A stretch of DNA of 64,000 nt. Origin: Hymenobacter glacieicola (GTDB taxonomy: Bacteria; Bacteroidota; Bacteroidia; Cytophagales; Hymenobacteraceae). The DNA lies in contig NZ_BMGS01000007.1 in assembly GCF_014640315.1 (NCBI RefSeq), positions 186,001 through 250,000 on the forward strand, given 5' to 3'. Positions 52,904 to 62,479 of this stretch are shown piece after piece. Positions within the stretch are counted from its first letter, which is position 1, and every line of letters begins with the position of its first letter. A model generated the notes under the pieces. It saw nothing but the letters and a program-made list of their open reading frames with translations. It searched no databases and was not told the DNA's origin. The position numbers and the translations under genes were made by a program.

Positions 52904-52934
52904 CGAAACCGGCGGAATAATGCGGCCGGTTTCG
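52904..52934 (-). promoter_or_regulatory. Second hairpin between rpsO and pnp
   Basis: CGAAACCGGC / GCCGGTTTCG is a 10-bp stem with an 11-base loop, just after the rpsO terminator. It has no U-tract and could be a processing site. Confidence 0.5.
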
Positions 52935-52944
52935 GACAAAAAAA

Positions 52945-52981
52945 GAGCAGGGAACCTCCCCAGTGGAAAGGCTCCCTGCTC
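52945..52981 (-). terminator. Terminator of rpsO
   Basis: GAGCAGGGA / TCCCTGCTC is followed on the minus strand by seven T. It lies 12 bases after the rpsO stop. Confidence 0.85.
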
Positions 52982-52993
52982 CGGACCGTGGGC

Positions 52994-53269
52994 TTACTTA
53001 CGAATGCCCAGTTCCTTGATGATGGCGCGGTAGCGGTTGATTTCGCGGTGCTGGAGGTAGTCCAGCATGCGGCGGCGCTTACCAACCAGCTTTAGCAGAC
53101 CCAAACGGGTCGAGTAGTCCTTCTTGTTAACTTTCAGGTGCTCGGTCAGGTGCGTGATGCGGGTCGTGAACAGAGCAATCTGCGACTCGGCCGAACCGGT
53201 GTCGTTAGCGGACTTCTGCAGGCTGTTTTTTTCGAAAATGGCCTGTTTTGCTTCAGTAGTGAGTTTCAT
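52994..53269 (-). CDS. rpsO: 30S ribosomal protein S15
   Basis: 91 residues. [24 protein letters not shown] and the end [15 protein letters not shown] are the family signatures. It binds 16S rRNA early in assembly of the small subunit platform. In many bacteria S15 represses its own mRNA. Here a small hairpin sits at the 5' end of the expected transcript. Confidence 0.97.
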   Translation of the reverse strand: MKLTTEAKQAIFEKNSLQKSANDTGSAESQIALFTTRITHLTEHLKVNKKDYSTRLGLLKLVGKRRRMLDYLQHREINRYRAIIKELGIRK

Positions 53270-53316
53270 CGGCAGATAGGTTTCCCCGTCTTAGATTTAA
53301 AAATGAAAAGAGAATT

Positions 53317-53347
53317 CACCCCGCACTTCGGGGTGGCCGCAAAGGTA
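53317..53347 (-). promoter_or_regulatory. rpsO promoter -7 box and 5'-end hairpin
   Basis: TACCTTTG on the minus strand (CAAAGGTA at 53340-53347) places the transcript start near 53333. CACCCCG / CGGGGTG (53317-53335) would then form a hairpin at the 5' end of the rpsO message, which could protect it or bind S15. Confidence 0.5.
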
Positions 53348-53406
53348 AGCTTTTCCTTTGAGAAGATGCAGAAAATATCCTGTATCTGGCCGGAAGCCTC
53401 ACGTTA

Positions 53407-54840
53407 CTAGCTTGCTTTCTTGTAGCCCCGGATGGGCCACCGCAGCCAGGTGGGCAGCAGTTGAGCCCAATTGATGTCGAGCAACCCGGAGTCGTGGCGG
53501 GCTTGGTAGAGGAAGAACAGGCCAACGGGTAGCAGCAAGGTAGTAGCCAGCCACATGCCCGGCCCCACGGGCAAGACCATTTCGCGGCCGTACTTCTCGC
53601 CCATGATGGAAAGGACGTAGTAAATAATAAAGAACACGATGGAAACCAGGATGGGCACTCCCAAGCCGCCCTTCTTGATAATGGCACCCAGCGGGGCCCC
53701 AATCAGAAACATCAGCAGAATAGCGGCCGACTGAGTAAACTTCTTGAAGCTTTCGATGCGGTAGTTGGCCGTTTCCTTGTTTAGATTGGTCAGCCGCTCC
53801 GCCGAGGTGCCCAGAAAGGAGCGCACATTGCGGGCCCGGTTGGCGGCCTGCTGCGTGATGTTGAGGCTAACGGGCTGTAGCTCAGCGGCAGAAACCTTCC
53901 AGTTTTGCACGCGCAAGGCCGCGGCCCGGCCGGTGGTGTCAAAGCGCAGGTAGGTGTAGTACGGGTTGAGCTGGGTGATAAGCTGCACCCGCTCCGTGCG
54001 CAGGCGCTGGTGCAGGGAATCGGTGAAGTGCGCCAGCTGGTTTAGATTCAGCATCATCTTGTTGCTGGCGAAGAGCTCCGTTTTGGTGCGGTCCAGCCCG
54101 AAGGAAGCCAGCGAGAAGGTAATCAGGTTACGGCCGAAGTTTTGCCGGACGAAGTTGGCCCCGCTGCGGTTGTCCGTGCTCGGCTGCTCCACGTACATGC
54201 GCCCCCGAAACAGCTCCAAGCCCAGATACTGCCCCCCGAACCGCGTAAACATGCGCCCCGAGTCGGCCAGAATCACCCGCATCGACCCGGAGCTTTGGGT
54301 ATGGTCATAAATCATAACCCCTTTGAGAATGTCGCCATTCTCGCCCAGCTTCTGATTTACCTTGATGGTGTACCCCGGAATGCCGTTATAGAAAACTCCT
54401 TCGCGAATATCCAGCGCCAGCTTCTGCTGGCGGACGTCCCAGAGCAGGCTATACGCCTCCAGGTTCGCCATAGGCACGATAGTATTGTTGAACCAAAAAG
54501 CCCCACCCGCCAGCAGTACACTTACTAGCAGTACTGGCCGCAGGATGCGGGTAAGAGAAATTCCGGCCGTTTTGATGGCCGTCAGCTCATGATGTTCTCC
54601 CAGGGTCCCGAAGGTCATGAGCGAGGACAGCAGCACGGCCAAGGGCAGGGATATAGGAACGATGAGCACGCTGAAGTAAAACAGCAATTGGGCTATGACG
54701 CCCAGCCCCAGGTCCTTCCCCACGAGGTCGTCCATGTACTTCATCATGAACTGCATCAGGAAAATAAACTGAACCACCGCAAACGTGAGGAAGAACGGTC
54801 CAGCAAAAGCTTGTAGAATAAGCTTATCGAGTTTTTTCAT
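53407..54840 (-). CDS. LptF/LptG-family permease (YjgP/YjgQ)
   Basis: 477 residues, starting KKLDKLILQAFAGPFFLTFAVVQFIFLMQF. Three membrane helices at the front and three at the end flank a periplasmic domain (PSTDNRSGANFVRQNFGRNLITFSL region). Family members form the inner-membrane part of the LPS export ABC transporter with LptB. At 477 residues it is longer than the 360 typical of E. coli, as usual for Bacteroidota forms. F and G cannot be told apart here. Confidence 0.88.
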   Translation of the reverse strand: MKKLDKLILQAFAGPFFLTFAVVQFIFLMQFMMKYMDDLVGKDLGLGVIAQLLFYFSVLIVPISLPLAVLLSSLMTFGTLGEHHELTAIKTAGISLTRILRPVLLVSVLLAGGAFWFNNTIVPMANLEAYSLLWDVRQQKLALDIREGVFYNGIPGYTIKVNQKLGENGDILKGVMIYDHTQSSGSMRVILADSGRMFTRFGGQYLGLELFRGRMYVEQPSTDNRSGANFVRQNFGRNLITFSLASFGLDRTKTELFASNKMMLNLNQLAHFTDSLHQRLRTERVQLITQLNPYYTYLRFDTTGRAAALRVQNWKVSAAELQPVSLNITQQAANRARNVRSFLGTSAERLTNLNKETANYRIESFKKFTQSAAILLMFLIGAPLGAIIKKGGLGVPILVSIVFFIIYYVLSIMGEKYGREMVLPVGPGMWLATTLLLPVGLFFLYQARHDSGLLDINWAQLLPTWLRWPIRGYKKAS

Positions 54841-54893
54841 AGGAAGGCGAAGCCTAGGCTAGCGCAACAGGCTTCTAAGGGGGAAAAAGAAAA

Positions 54894-54936
54894 GAGCAAA
54901 CGGGAAACGAAGATACGGCTCGTTTCGCGTCTGCTC
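54894..54936 (-). terminator. Terminator of the START-like gene
   Basis: 17-base arms (54894-54910 and 54920-54936) pair with two mismatches around a 9-base loop and lead into TTTTCTTTTT on the minus strand. Confidence 0.75.
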
Positions 54937-54959
54937 CTCGGTTATCAGCCAAACGTCCG

Positions 54960-55376
54960 CTACCCTCCTACCTGTTCCCGTAACTTCTGAATCAGACTAT
55001 CCCACATTTCCTGCAGCTCAACCGTATCCGTTTCCTCGGAGTAGTCCACAATGCGCAGGTAGACCTCCTGGGTTAGCTGCGACTCGTCAACGAGGAAATC
55101 CAGGTAGTTGGCATCGGGCGCGTGGCGCTTGTTTTCATCCAGGAATACAAACCGCACCGAGCGGTTGGTCCGGTGTGAAGCCATTTCTGCGTAGTGCGGT
55201 TGATTATCCCAAATGAAGTTGTAGCGGCCGGCGTCAACCCGCACATCTTGGCAGAACCAGTGCGAAAGACCCGAGGCCGAAGCCAGGTAGGGATACAGGA
55301 TTTTCGGGGAAGCATTAATGGGGTATTCGACCGTAAAACGGTGCTTGAGGCGAGTGGCAGAAAGGGGCATAAGCAA
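54960..55376 (-). CDS. START/SRPBCC-like domain protein
   Basis: 138 residues; ATG codons at 55376 and 55370 are both possible. The pattern HRFTVEYPINASPKILYPYLASASGLSHWFCQDV is the start of a START-like (AHSA1-type) fold, and the protein ends with a long helix (LQEMWDSLIQKLREQV). Such single-domain proteins have a deep pocket for a lipid-like ligand. The ligand in Bacteroidota is unknown. It lies before the permease gene on the same strand but is separated by a terminator. Confidence 0.8.
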   Translation of the reverse strand: MLMPLSATRLKHRFTVEYPINASPKILYPYLASASGLSHWFCQDVRVDAGRYNFIWDNQPHYAEMASHRTNRSVRFVFLDENKRHAPDANYLDFLVDESQLTQEVYLRIVDYSEETDTVELQEMWDSLIQKLREQVGG

Positions 55377-55460
55377 AACAGTGTAAAGAATTTAGTGAGT
55401 CCACCTCCTCGGCAAAAGTGGCCCGGGAGCCAATATACACGGGTTTTTTTTTGCACAATG

Positions 55461-55493
55461 CTTGCATCACGTTAAATATTGTTCCTACCTTTG
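55461..55493 (+). promoter_or_regulatory. Promoter of tRNA-Met
   Basis: CTTG (55461-55464) and TACCTTTG (55486-55493) are 21 bases apart, close to the TTTG/TAnnTTTG consensus. The -7 box ends 16 bases before the mature tRNA. Confidence 0.7.
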
Positions 55494-55509
55494 CACCAGC
55501 AAAAAAGAC

Positions 55510-55583
55510 GGCGGGGTAGCTCAGTTGGTTAGAGCACAGGATTCATAACCCTGAGGTCACGAGTTCAACTCTCGTCCCCGCTA
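55510..55583 (+). tRNA. tRNA-Met (anticodon CAT)
   Basis: 74 bases form a complete cloverleaf: acceptor GGCGGGG / CCCCGCT (last pair G-U), D arm GCTC...GAGC, anticodon loop TTCATAA, T arm ACGAG-TTCAACT-CTCGT. The anticodon stem has an A-C mismatch next to the loop and lacks the three G-C pairs of initiators, so an elongator is likelier. A CAU tRNA modified to read isoleucine AUA cannot be excluded. CCA is not encoded. Confidence 0.93.
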
Positions 55584-55590
55584 CATATAG

Positions 55591-55626
55591 AAACGGCTTT
55601 TCCAGAACAGGAAGGCCGTTTTTTTA
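55591..55626 (+). terminator. Terminator of tRNA-Met
   Basis: AAACGGCTTTTCC and GGAAGGCCGTTT pair imperfectly around a short loop and are followed by T6. Confidence 0.75.
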
Positions 55627-55990
55627 TGCCCGTTACTTTTTTATTACAACTCCATGTATTCGCCTGGGTACGAACTCCGCCTGTTTGATTGGATGGTGAC
55701 CTCTGCAAGCGCTGGTAATTACCCGCCTTTATTACCTTGCCCCTCAGGTTTCTTACCCTGGCATCCTGGCGCAGGTCACCGGTTTTCTGTATCAGCAGAG
55801 CAGGCGCGGCATCGAGGCTAAGACTCATAATAAGTCTTTCATATGCCACAAAACTGCCTTCCCCTGAGCAATCATTGCTGGCTTACAGCAGCTACCTCGG
55901 TAATCTTTGTAGGACCCTAGCTTCTGAGCATCCCGAATTATACTGTATTTCAGCTACATTAGGCTTATCCTATTCTTTATTCTTGACCAG
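55627..55990. other. 360-base gap without a gene
   Basis: Base composition turns AT-richer right after the tRNA. No family-like open frame and no strong hairpin is visible, and I find no repeat of the tRNA 3' end that would mark an attachment site. Confidence 0.4.
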
Positions 55991-56659
55991 ATGTATAAGC
56001 TTCTATCCTGCAGCCTGCTTGCGCTGCCCTTAGCGACTCGCGCCCAGACCCCTGGCTCCTCCCTTCCCCTCAAGGCCTATGTAGGCGTGGGTGTTAATGG
56101 AGGGCGGTATTATGATAAACGCTACGGAGAGGTGCTCAACAACGGCTTGCTATATTCTCCGACGGTTGTGGCAGGCCTGCACCTGACTCCTACCCTTACC
56201 CTGCAACTTGGAGCCAACATGTACAATCATCGGATGAGTTACACGGCTCAAGGAGTGGATTACAGCGCCGGTAACCCAAACAATCCCGTTATAAGCTATA
56301 CAAGTGGCACGACACGTCGCCGCTATTATATAGTACCATTACTGGTTCGCTACACCTTTGCTGGTAGCGCGCAGCGGATGAAGCTAGATGGTCTACTAGG
56401 CATTACTATTTATCATACGCGCGAGCATTCGACGACCACTCATCTCGATAGCCAGTTTCAGGTTACGAACCAGTACGCTTATAGCAGAAATGCTACATAT
56501 GCCAACCTGCTAGTGGGCATTGGGGCCAGGTACGCCTTGCTCCCCAAGCTGGAGCTAGCAAGTGAGGTGCGTATTAATCCGTTTTATTTCGGCTATAGCG
56601 TTGGTGCCTACCCCAATGTGGATCTGAGCATACGCTATTGCTTTGGCACCTTGCAATAA
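55991..56659 (+). CDS. Outer-membrane beta-barrel protein
   Basis: 222 residues. Signal peptide MYKLLSCSLLALPLATRA is followed by alternating hydrophobic strands ending in LSIRYCFGTLQ. Segments such as LKAYVGVGVNGG, LTLQLGANMYNH and ANLLVGIGARYALLPKLELASEV give an eight- to ten-stranded barrel like the PorT/outer-membrane-protein-beta-barrel group. It is not linked to a TonB plug. Its codon use is AT-richer than the housekeeping genes of the window. Confidence 0.8.
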   Translation: MYKLLSCSLLALPLATRAQTPGSSLPLKAYVGVGVNGGRYYDKRYGEVLNNGLLYSPTVVAGLHLTPTLTLQLGANMYNHRMSYTAQGVDYSAGNPNNPVISYTSGTTRRRYYIVPLLVRYTFAGSAQRMKLDGLLGITIYHTREHSTTTHLDSQFQVTNQYAYSRNATYANLLVGIGARYALLPKLELASEVRINPFYFGYSVGAYPNVDLSIRYCFGTLQ

Positions 56660-57279
56660 ATGAGCACTTCCGCTGCTTTGTCGAAAGGAAAGCGGCAGAG
56701 GTAGCAGAAGAACTTGGTCTACTTAACCGCGTCAGCATCATTACGAGCGTGCATGTACCAGTAGAATAAAAGGCGGATATGAACCCAGCCCACTAATAAG
56801 TATTCATACTTACTGATATAGCTGCGTAACGTGGGCCCCAAGGCTAGTTAAGAATACAGCCCGCATTCCCAGCTGTAGGTATTGAACCAATTCATAGCTT
56901 CAATTAATCCGGTCGTCGAACCGCTTCAGAAGTAAAGTATCCACTCTGGGCTCTTCTGGCGCAACTGTCAAGATCAATCCACTTAGCTACTTCACGTGGC
57001 GCTGCTATACGGAGCAACTACTCCAGGGCTCGGTACTATCTGTAGCACGCCAGCAGACGCTACTGGCGCATATGTATCATTCAGGCCTGCTTGGGTGTAG
57101 TCCCGCAGGATAGCCCGTTGTTCGCCCCTGTGTGTAATAAAAAAAACGTGCTGGGTGTTCCCAGCACGTTTATCACTTACAATAAACCATAACTAGCTGA
57201 TCGGATATAGACTCTACCGAATTCCGTTATAACTATAGTTTTCGGAGATGGAAAGCTGCCAGAAGCTTTTTAAAACTGC
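56660..57279. other. 620-base gap, probably degenerate sequence
   Basis: No intact gene. On the minus strand short open stretches (around 56720-57000) are broken by several stops, as in a decayed gene, but I cannot name a family. A strong hairpin at 57144-57171 belongs to the next minus-strand genes. Confidence 0.35.
57144..57171 (-). terminator. Terminator of the two-gene hypothetical operon
   Basis: A perfect 12-bp stem (AAACGTGCTGGG / CCCAGCACGTTT, loop TGTT) followed by a long T-run on the minus strand, 108 bases after the last stop. Confidence 0.88.
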
Positions 57280-57534
57280 TTATTCGTACTGGTTGGTAAG
57301 TACATGGGTGAAGTGCCACGTCAGAAAGTTATTTTTCTTGCGTCGGTGAGCGGCGGCAAAAGGCACTTGGTGTAGGGCAGACAACACCTCTTTTTCGGTT
57401 AATTCACGCCCTAGTAATTTGCTCAGCACCCGTTGAATATCTTCAGTAGGATACTCCATATCAAAGGGCGGTGATCCGAATACAATAGCTAAGGCTTCCT
57501 TCACGCTGTAGCGTTTACCTTTGAAGTGTTTCAC
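57280..57534 (-). CDS. Hypothetical protein, second gene of a pair
   Basis: 84 residues, no signal or membrane segment, helical. YSVKEALAIVFGSPPFDMEYPTEDIQRVLSK suggests a small helical domain; I do not recognise a family. The gene starts five bases after the stop of its neighbour at 57540, so they are co-transcribed. Both are in an AT-richer patch. They could be a two-component defence or toxin-antitoxin-like pair, but there is no sequence proof. Confidence 0.65.
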   Translation of the reverse strand: MKHFKGKRYSVKEALAIVFGSPPFDMEYPTEDIQRVLSKLLGRELTEKEVLSALHQVPFAAAHRRKKNNFLTWHFTHVLTNQYE

Positions 57535-57539
57535 TAGGA

Positions 57540-57857
57540 TTAGAGTGAGCGGTGTAGTAGTACCTTTCTGCGCTCCAGGCGGGCTACCGTAAAGAAGTCC
57601 TGCTCACTTTCCACCGCCTTGAAGAAAGTTGAGTAGAAATCTAACCGACCGAACGGTATCAGGTCAAGGGGCCGCTCTAGGGCAGTGTCGTGCAGAAAGG
57701 TGTTGAAAGTGAAGCCACATTCCTGCACTGCATCCTTGAAGGCTCTCTGCTGGAGTCGGGATAATTTCTGGTAAGCTATCCACAAAGGATTTCCTTGGTC
57801 GGGCAAGCGCATAGACCGCACTTTCTTATTGGTATTATCTGCTTGTGAGCTTTCCAT
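57540..57857 (-). CDS. Hypothetical protein, first gene of a pair
   Basis: 105 residues. The middle (WIAYQKLSRLQQRAFKDAVQECGFTFNTFLHD) is helical and the end (VARLERRKVLLHRSL) basic. No family recognised. It diverges from the HTH gene at 57966 with 108 bases between the starts, an arrangement often seen with a regulator and its target. Confidence 0.65.
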   Translation of the reverse strand: MESSQADNTNKKVRSMRLPDQGNPLWIAYQKLSRLQQRAFKDAVQECGFTFNTFLHDTALERPLDLIPFGRLDFYSTFFKAVESEQDFFTVARLERRKVLLHRSL

Positions 57858-57886
57858 TCACACAATATTTTGTAGGTTTTCCCAAC

Positions 57887-57930
57887 ATTTAAGGCAAAAA
57901 GCTTAATCACATACGCAATTTACCTTAAAT
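57887..57930. promoter_or_regulatory. Possible operator between the divergent genes
   Basis: ATTTAAGG (57887-57894) and CCTTAAAT (57923-57930) are an exact 8-base inverted pair separated by 28 bases in an AT-rich divergent promoter region. Binding by the adjacent HTH protein is an inference. Confidence 0.4.
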
Positions 57931-57965
57931 ATTAACTCCTCCAAAAAGCGCCTTCACATTCTAGC

Positions 57966-58454
57966 ATGTCCCCCGCTCATCAGCCCTTAACTGCCAGTAC
58001 GTCTGAGCCTTTCGGAAAGCGTTTGCTGCAGCTTATGGAACTCCTGCGGCTCAAGCCCTCGGCTTTCGCGGCCAAGCTGGACATGAAGCCCCAGACCCTC
58101 AATGGCTTTACCGGGCCCAAGCAGAGCGGCGTAACCCTGAAAACAATTCAGAAAATACTCGCGGTATTTCCCCGGGTCAATAGCCACTGGCTGATTACAG
58201 GCGAGGGCGAACCGCTAGCCCCGCTCCAGTCCCCGGAAGCAGTAGCTGCACTAGCAGCAGATCAGCCGTTACTGGCCCAGGACGGGTCCTTAATTGTGGC
58301 CCAGGAAGCACCAGCTACCTATTCCTCTCCTTTGTTTGCCTGCAGGCAGGAGTTGGAACAAAGCCGCAGCCGCATTAGGGAGCTGGAAGATATCATTGCG
58401 GATAAGCAGCTCATCATTGACTTACTGCGCGACAAGCAGCAGGGCCCAGTTTAG
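57966..58454 (+). CDS. HTH protein with C-terminal coiled coil (phage-repressor-like head)
   Basis: 162 residues. The N-terminal 75 resemble the helix-turn-helix of CI/Xre-like repressors (LLRLKPSAFAAKLDMKPQTLNGF, then LKTIQKILAVFPRVNSHWLITG, with the typical end of the fold). A proline/alanine-rich linker follows, and the last 40 residues (QELEQSRSRIRELEDIIADKQLIIDLL) form a coiled coil for dimerisation. The S24 peptidase part of true phage repressors is absent. It likely controls the divergent two-gene unit or itself. Confidence 0.8.
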   Translation: MSPAHQPLTASTSEPFGKRLLQLMELLRLKPSAFAAKLDMKPQTLNGFTGPKQSGVTLKTIQKILAVFPRVNSHWLITGEGEPLAPLQSPEAVAALAADQPLLAQDGSLIVAQEAPATYSSPLFACRQELEQSRSRIRELEDIIADKQLIIDLLRDKQQGPV

Positions 58455-58612
58455 GGGTAGCTCTTCAGCTGAAGCTTGTTGACCGACAAGTGTGGGACAA
58501 GGTTAAAGAGAAGTTTCTTTATCGATTAAAACAGCGCCAAAAAGGGGCTAGATGGATAAGTGGCTCTCTCAGATACGTTGGTACACTGATATTCTGCAGA
58601 ATTATAAAGCAC

Positions 58613-58648
58613 AAAAAGCGCCTGCTCATATGTGAGCAGGCGCTTTTT
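58613..58648 (-). terminator. Terminator of the thrS-infC-rpmI-rplT operon
   Basis: A perfect 16-bp stem (AAAAAGCGCCTGCTCA and its complement, loop TATG) lies 23 bases after the rplT stop. It is symmetric, so it may also end the HTH gene transcript from the other side. Confidence 0.92.
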
Positions 58649-58670
58649 ATAAGCAGCATATTTAAACGAG

Positions 58671-59015
58671 CTACTTGATTTTTTCCACGATGCCTTTAAA
58701 AGCCTCGGGGTGGTTCAGGGCGAGGTCGGCCAGAACCTTACGGTTCAGCTCGATGCCAGCCTTTTTCAGGCCGCCCATGAACTGCGAGTAAGACAGACCG
58801 TGCTCCCGGGCACCAGCGTTGATACGCTGAATCCAGAGGGCGCGGAACTCGCGCTTCTTAACTTTCCGGTCGCGGTAGGCATACAGCAGACCTTTCTCAA
58901 CCGCGTTTTTGGCAACGGTCCATACGTTTTTGCGACGGCCGTAGTAGCCTTTCGCCAAACGCATTACTTTTTTCCGGCGGTGGCGCGAGGCCACGTGGTT
59001 TACACTTCTTGGCAT
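58671..59015 (-). CDS. rplT: 50S ribosomal protein L20
   Basis: 114 residues with the family wording [20 protein letters not shown] and [18 protein letters not shown]. It binds 23S rRNA early in large-subunit assembly and represses the rpmI-rplT message in several bacteria. It is the last gene of the operon. Confidence 0.97.
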   Translation of the reverse strand: MPRSVNHVASRHRRKKVMRLAKGYYGRRKNVWTVAKNAVEKGLLYAYRDRKVKKREFRALWIQRINAGAREHGLSYSQFMGGLKKAGIELNRKVLADLALNHPEAFKGIVEKIK

Positions 59016-59182
59016 AACCAGTTTTTTTTGGCGGCCGGCGGCGGATAATTATTTACCGCAGCTTTTATTTCAGCCGGACGCCTGGTGAAAAAATTACATT
59101 AATAATTGACAATTAGCAGTTAAGAACAATTAGATCCGAAAAAGGTATCGGCCATTCTTACTCGCTAATTCTTAATTACTAA
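59016..59182 (-). repeat. Long rpmI-rplT spacer with an AT-rich imperfect inverted repeat
   Basis: The 167-base spacer is much longer than usual for this gene pair. 59098-59135 (AATTGACAATTAGCAGTTAA...) and 59165-59186 (CTAATTCTTAATTACTAATT) are imperfect inverted copies made of AATTAG/CTAATT units. The look is that of a small repeat insertion within an operon, or a structured control site for L20. Confidence 0.5.
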
Positions 59183-59377
59183 TTAAAGAGTAAGCATGTC
59201 CTTTACGCGGTTCATGTCGGCCGAGCTTACCAGCGTTACGTGCGTCAGGTTACGCTTCTGCTTGGTGCTCTTCTTGGTCAGAATGTGGCTTTTGAAGGCG
59301 TGCTTACGCTTGATCTTGCCCGTGCCGGTCAGCGTGAAACGCTTTTTGGCGCCGGACTTGGTCTTCATTTTCGGCAT
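59183..59377 (-). CDS. rpmI: 50S ribosomal protein L35
   Basis: 64 residues with the typical start [20 protein letters not shown] and [20 protein letters not shown]. It is a small basic protein of the large subunit. It lies between infC and rplT in the order found in most bacteria. Confidence 0.97.
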   Translation of the reverse strand: MPKMKTKSGAKKRFTLTGTGKIKRKHAFKSHILTKKSTKQKRNLTHVTLVSSADMNRVKDMLTL

Positions 59378-59466
59378 TGTGGTGGTGATAAAAGGTGAAA
59401 AACTGCGGCGGTCGGCTGCCTAGGGCCGGTGCGCCAGCTCAAAATGGGGCCGCAGCCCCGGGTAAA

Positions 59467-60111
59467 CTATTCGGATGCCTTGTCAGCGGCAGCGGGCCGG
59501 GCTTCTTTAGCGGGCTCTTTGCCGGCTTCCTTGGGAGCAGCAGGCTTTGCTACTTTGGTAGGAGCCGCAGCCTTGGGAGCCAGGTAAAGGAACATGCGCT
59601 TGCCTTCTAGCTTGGGCAGCTGCTCCACTTTACCAAGGTCTTCGAGGGCCTGGGCAAATTTCAGCAGCAGAATTTCGCCTCGCTCTTTGAAGACAATGCT
59701 ACGGCCCACGAAATGCACGTAGGCCTTGATCTTGGCTCCTTCACGCAGAAATTCCTGGGCGTGCTTCAACTTAAAGGCGAAATCGTGGTCATCCGTGTTG
59801 GGTCCGAAGCGGATTTCCTTGATGACTACCTTGGTTTGCTTGGCCTTCAGCTCCCGGGTCTTTTTCTTCTGCTCGTACTTAAACTTCGAGTAGTCGATGA
59901 CGCGGCACACGGGCGGTACAGCCGTGGGGGAAATTTCCACGAGGTCGAGGTTCTGCTCCTGAGCAAACCGACGGGCCTGCTCAATGGAATAGATGCCCTG
60001 CTCGATGTTGTCGCCGACGAGGCGAACTTCACGGGCCGTAATCTTCTGATTGATTTTAAACGGCTCCTCGACCTGGGCACGAGGTATATAGCGGCGGTTG
60101 GGGGTAGCTAT
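59467..60111 (-). CDS. infC: Translation initiation factor IF-3, with AUA start
   Basis: 214 residues if the start is the ATA at 60109-60111. The frame begins ATA-GCT-ACC-CCC and reads [20 protein letters not shown], the normal IF-3 N-terminus, without any ATG, GTG or TTG between an in-frame TAG at 60145 or nearby and this point. The first GTG (59940) would cut off the whole N-terminal domain. A perfect AAGGAG lies 7 bases before the ATA. The IF-3 linker and C-terminal domain follow ([27 protein letters not shown]). A 40-residue Ala/Lys/Pro tail ([20 protein letters not shown]) makes it longer than the usual 175 residues. Rare starts of infC are known from E. coli (AUU) and permit self-repression, since IF-3 rejects non-standard start codons. 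Confidence 0.93.
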   Translation of the reverse strand: MATPNRRYIPRAQVEEPFKINQKITAREVRLVGDNIEQGIYSIEQARRFAQEQNLDLVEISPTAVPPVCRVIDYSKFKYEQKKKTRELKAKQTKVVIKEIRFGPNTDDHDFAFKLKHAQEFLREGAKIKAYVHFVGRSIVFKERGEILLLKFAQALEDLGKVEQLPKLEGKRMFLYLAPKAAAPTKVAKPAAPKEAGKEPAKEARPAAADKASE

Positions 60112-60118
60112 GGCGGTT

Positions 60119-60124
60119 CTCCTT
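60119..60124 (-). promoter_or_regulatory. Shine-Dalgarno of infC
   Basis: CTCCTT is AAGGAG on the minus strand, 7 bases before the ATA start. Strong Shine-Dalgarno sites are uncommon in Bacteroidota, so it supports the unusual start. Confidence 0.7.
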
Positions 60125-60280
60125 AAGGTGAAAGTCGGTTTCTGCTAGGATTGAAAGGACGCGCAAGGGCGCCAGCTAGTTCAATCAGCGTGCGAATATC
60201 CGGCATTTTTTCCACACGCTCAAAAAAGGCTATATAAAAATGCCTATTCAGCCGGTGAAAAACTGGTTTTCGGAAATCAA

Positions 60281-60350
60281 CAACGGACCTTCGGCCGGTA
60301 GTAACGCCCCGCAAAGGGGGTAGCTGCTTCTCTTAGCAGAAGGTCCGTTG
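60281..60350 (-). promoter_or_regulatory. Structured leader between thrS and infC
   Basis: CAACGGACCTTC (60281-60292) and GAAGGTCCGTTG (60339-60350) form a perfect 12-bp stem enclosing 46 bases with a further small hairpin (GCCCCGCAAAGGGGG region). The rest of the 267-base gap shows no gene. It may be a control or processing structure for infC-rpmI-rplT. Confidence 0.55.
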
Positions 60351-60378
60351 CGGTACTTCTAATCAGCTAGCGGCGCTG

Positions 60379-62328
<1,950 letters not shown>

Positions 62329-62479
62329 GAAGTTGGGGATAATGGCTATACAAACAGCCGTGAGCCCGCAAGTTACACAAGTGGTGAAATTGTGAAGAGG
62401 TGAAATGGGAGCTTGACGCTTGAACAGCGCAAGCAGAACCGCAAACACCCCACTGTACTACTTCATAATCCTCCCCCTG

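Noticed and set aside
53270-53406. Known S15-binding leader motif before rpsO
   Set aside because: Only a simple hairpin near the transcript start is seen. The pseudoknot or three-way junction forms described in other bacteria could not be recognised.
55540-58600. Search for an integrase attachment repeat of the tRNA-Met 3' end
   Set aside because: No second copy of GAGTTCAACTCTCGTCCCC was seen in the patch behind the tRNA, and no integrase gene is present.
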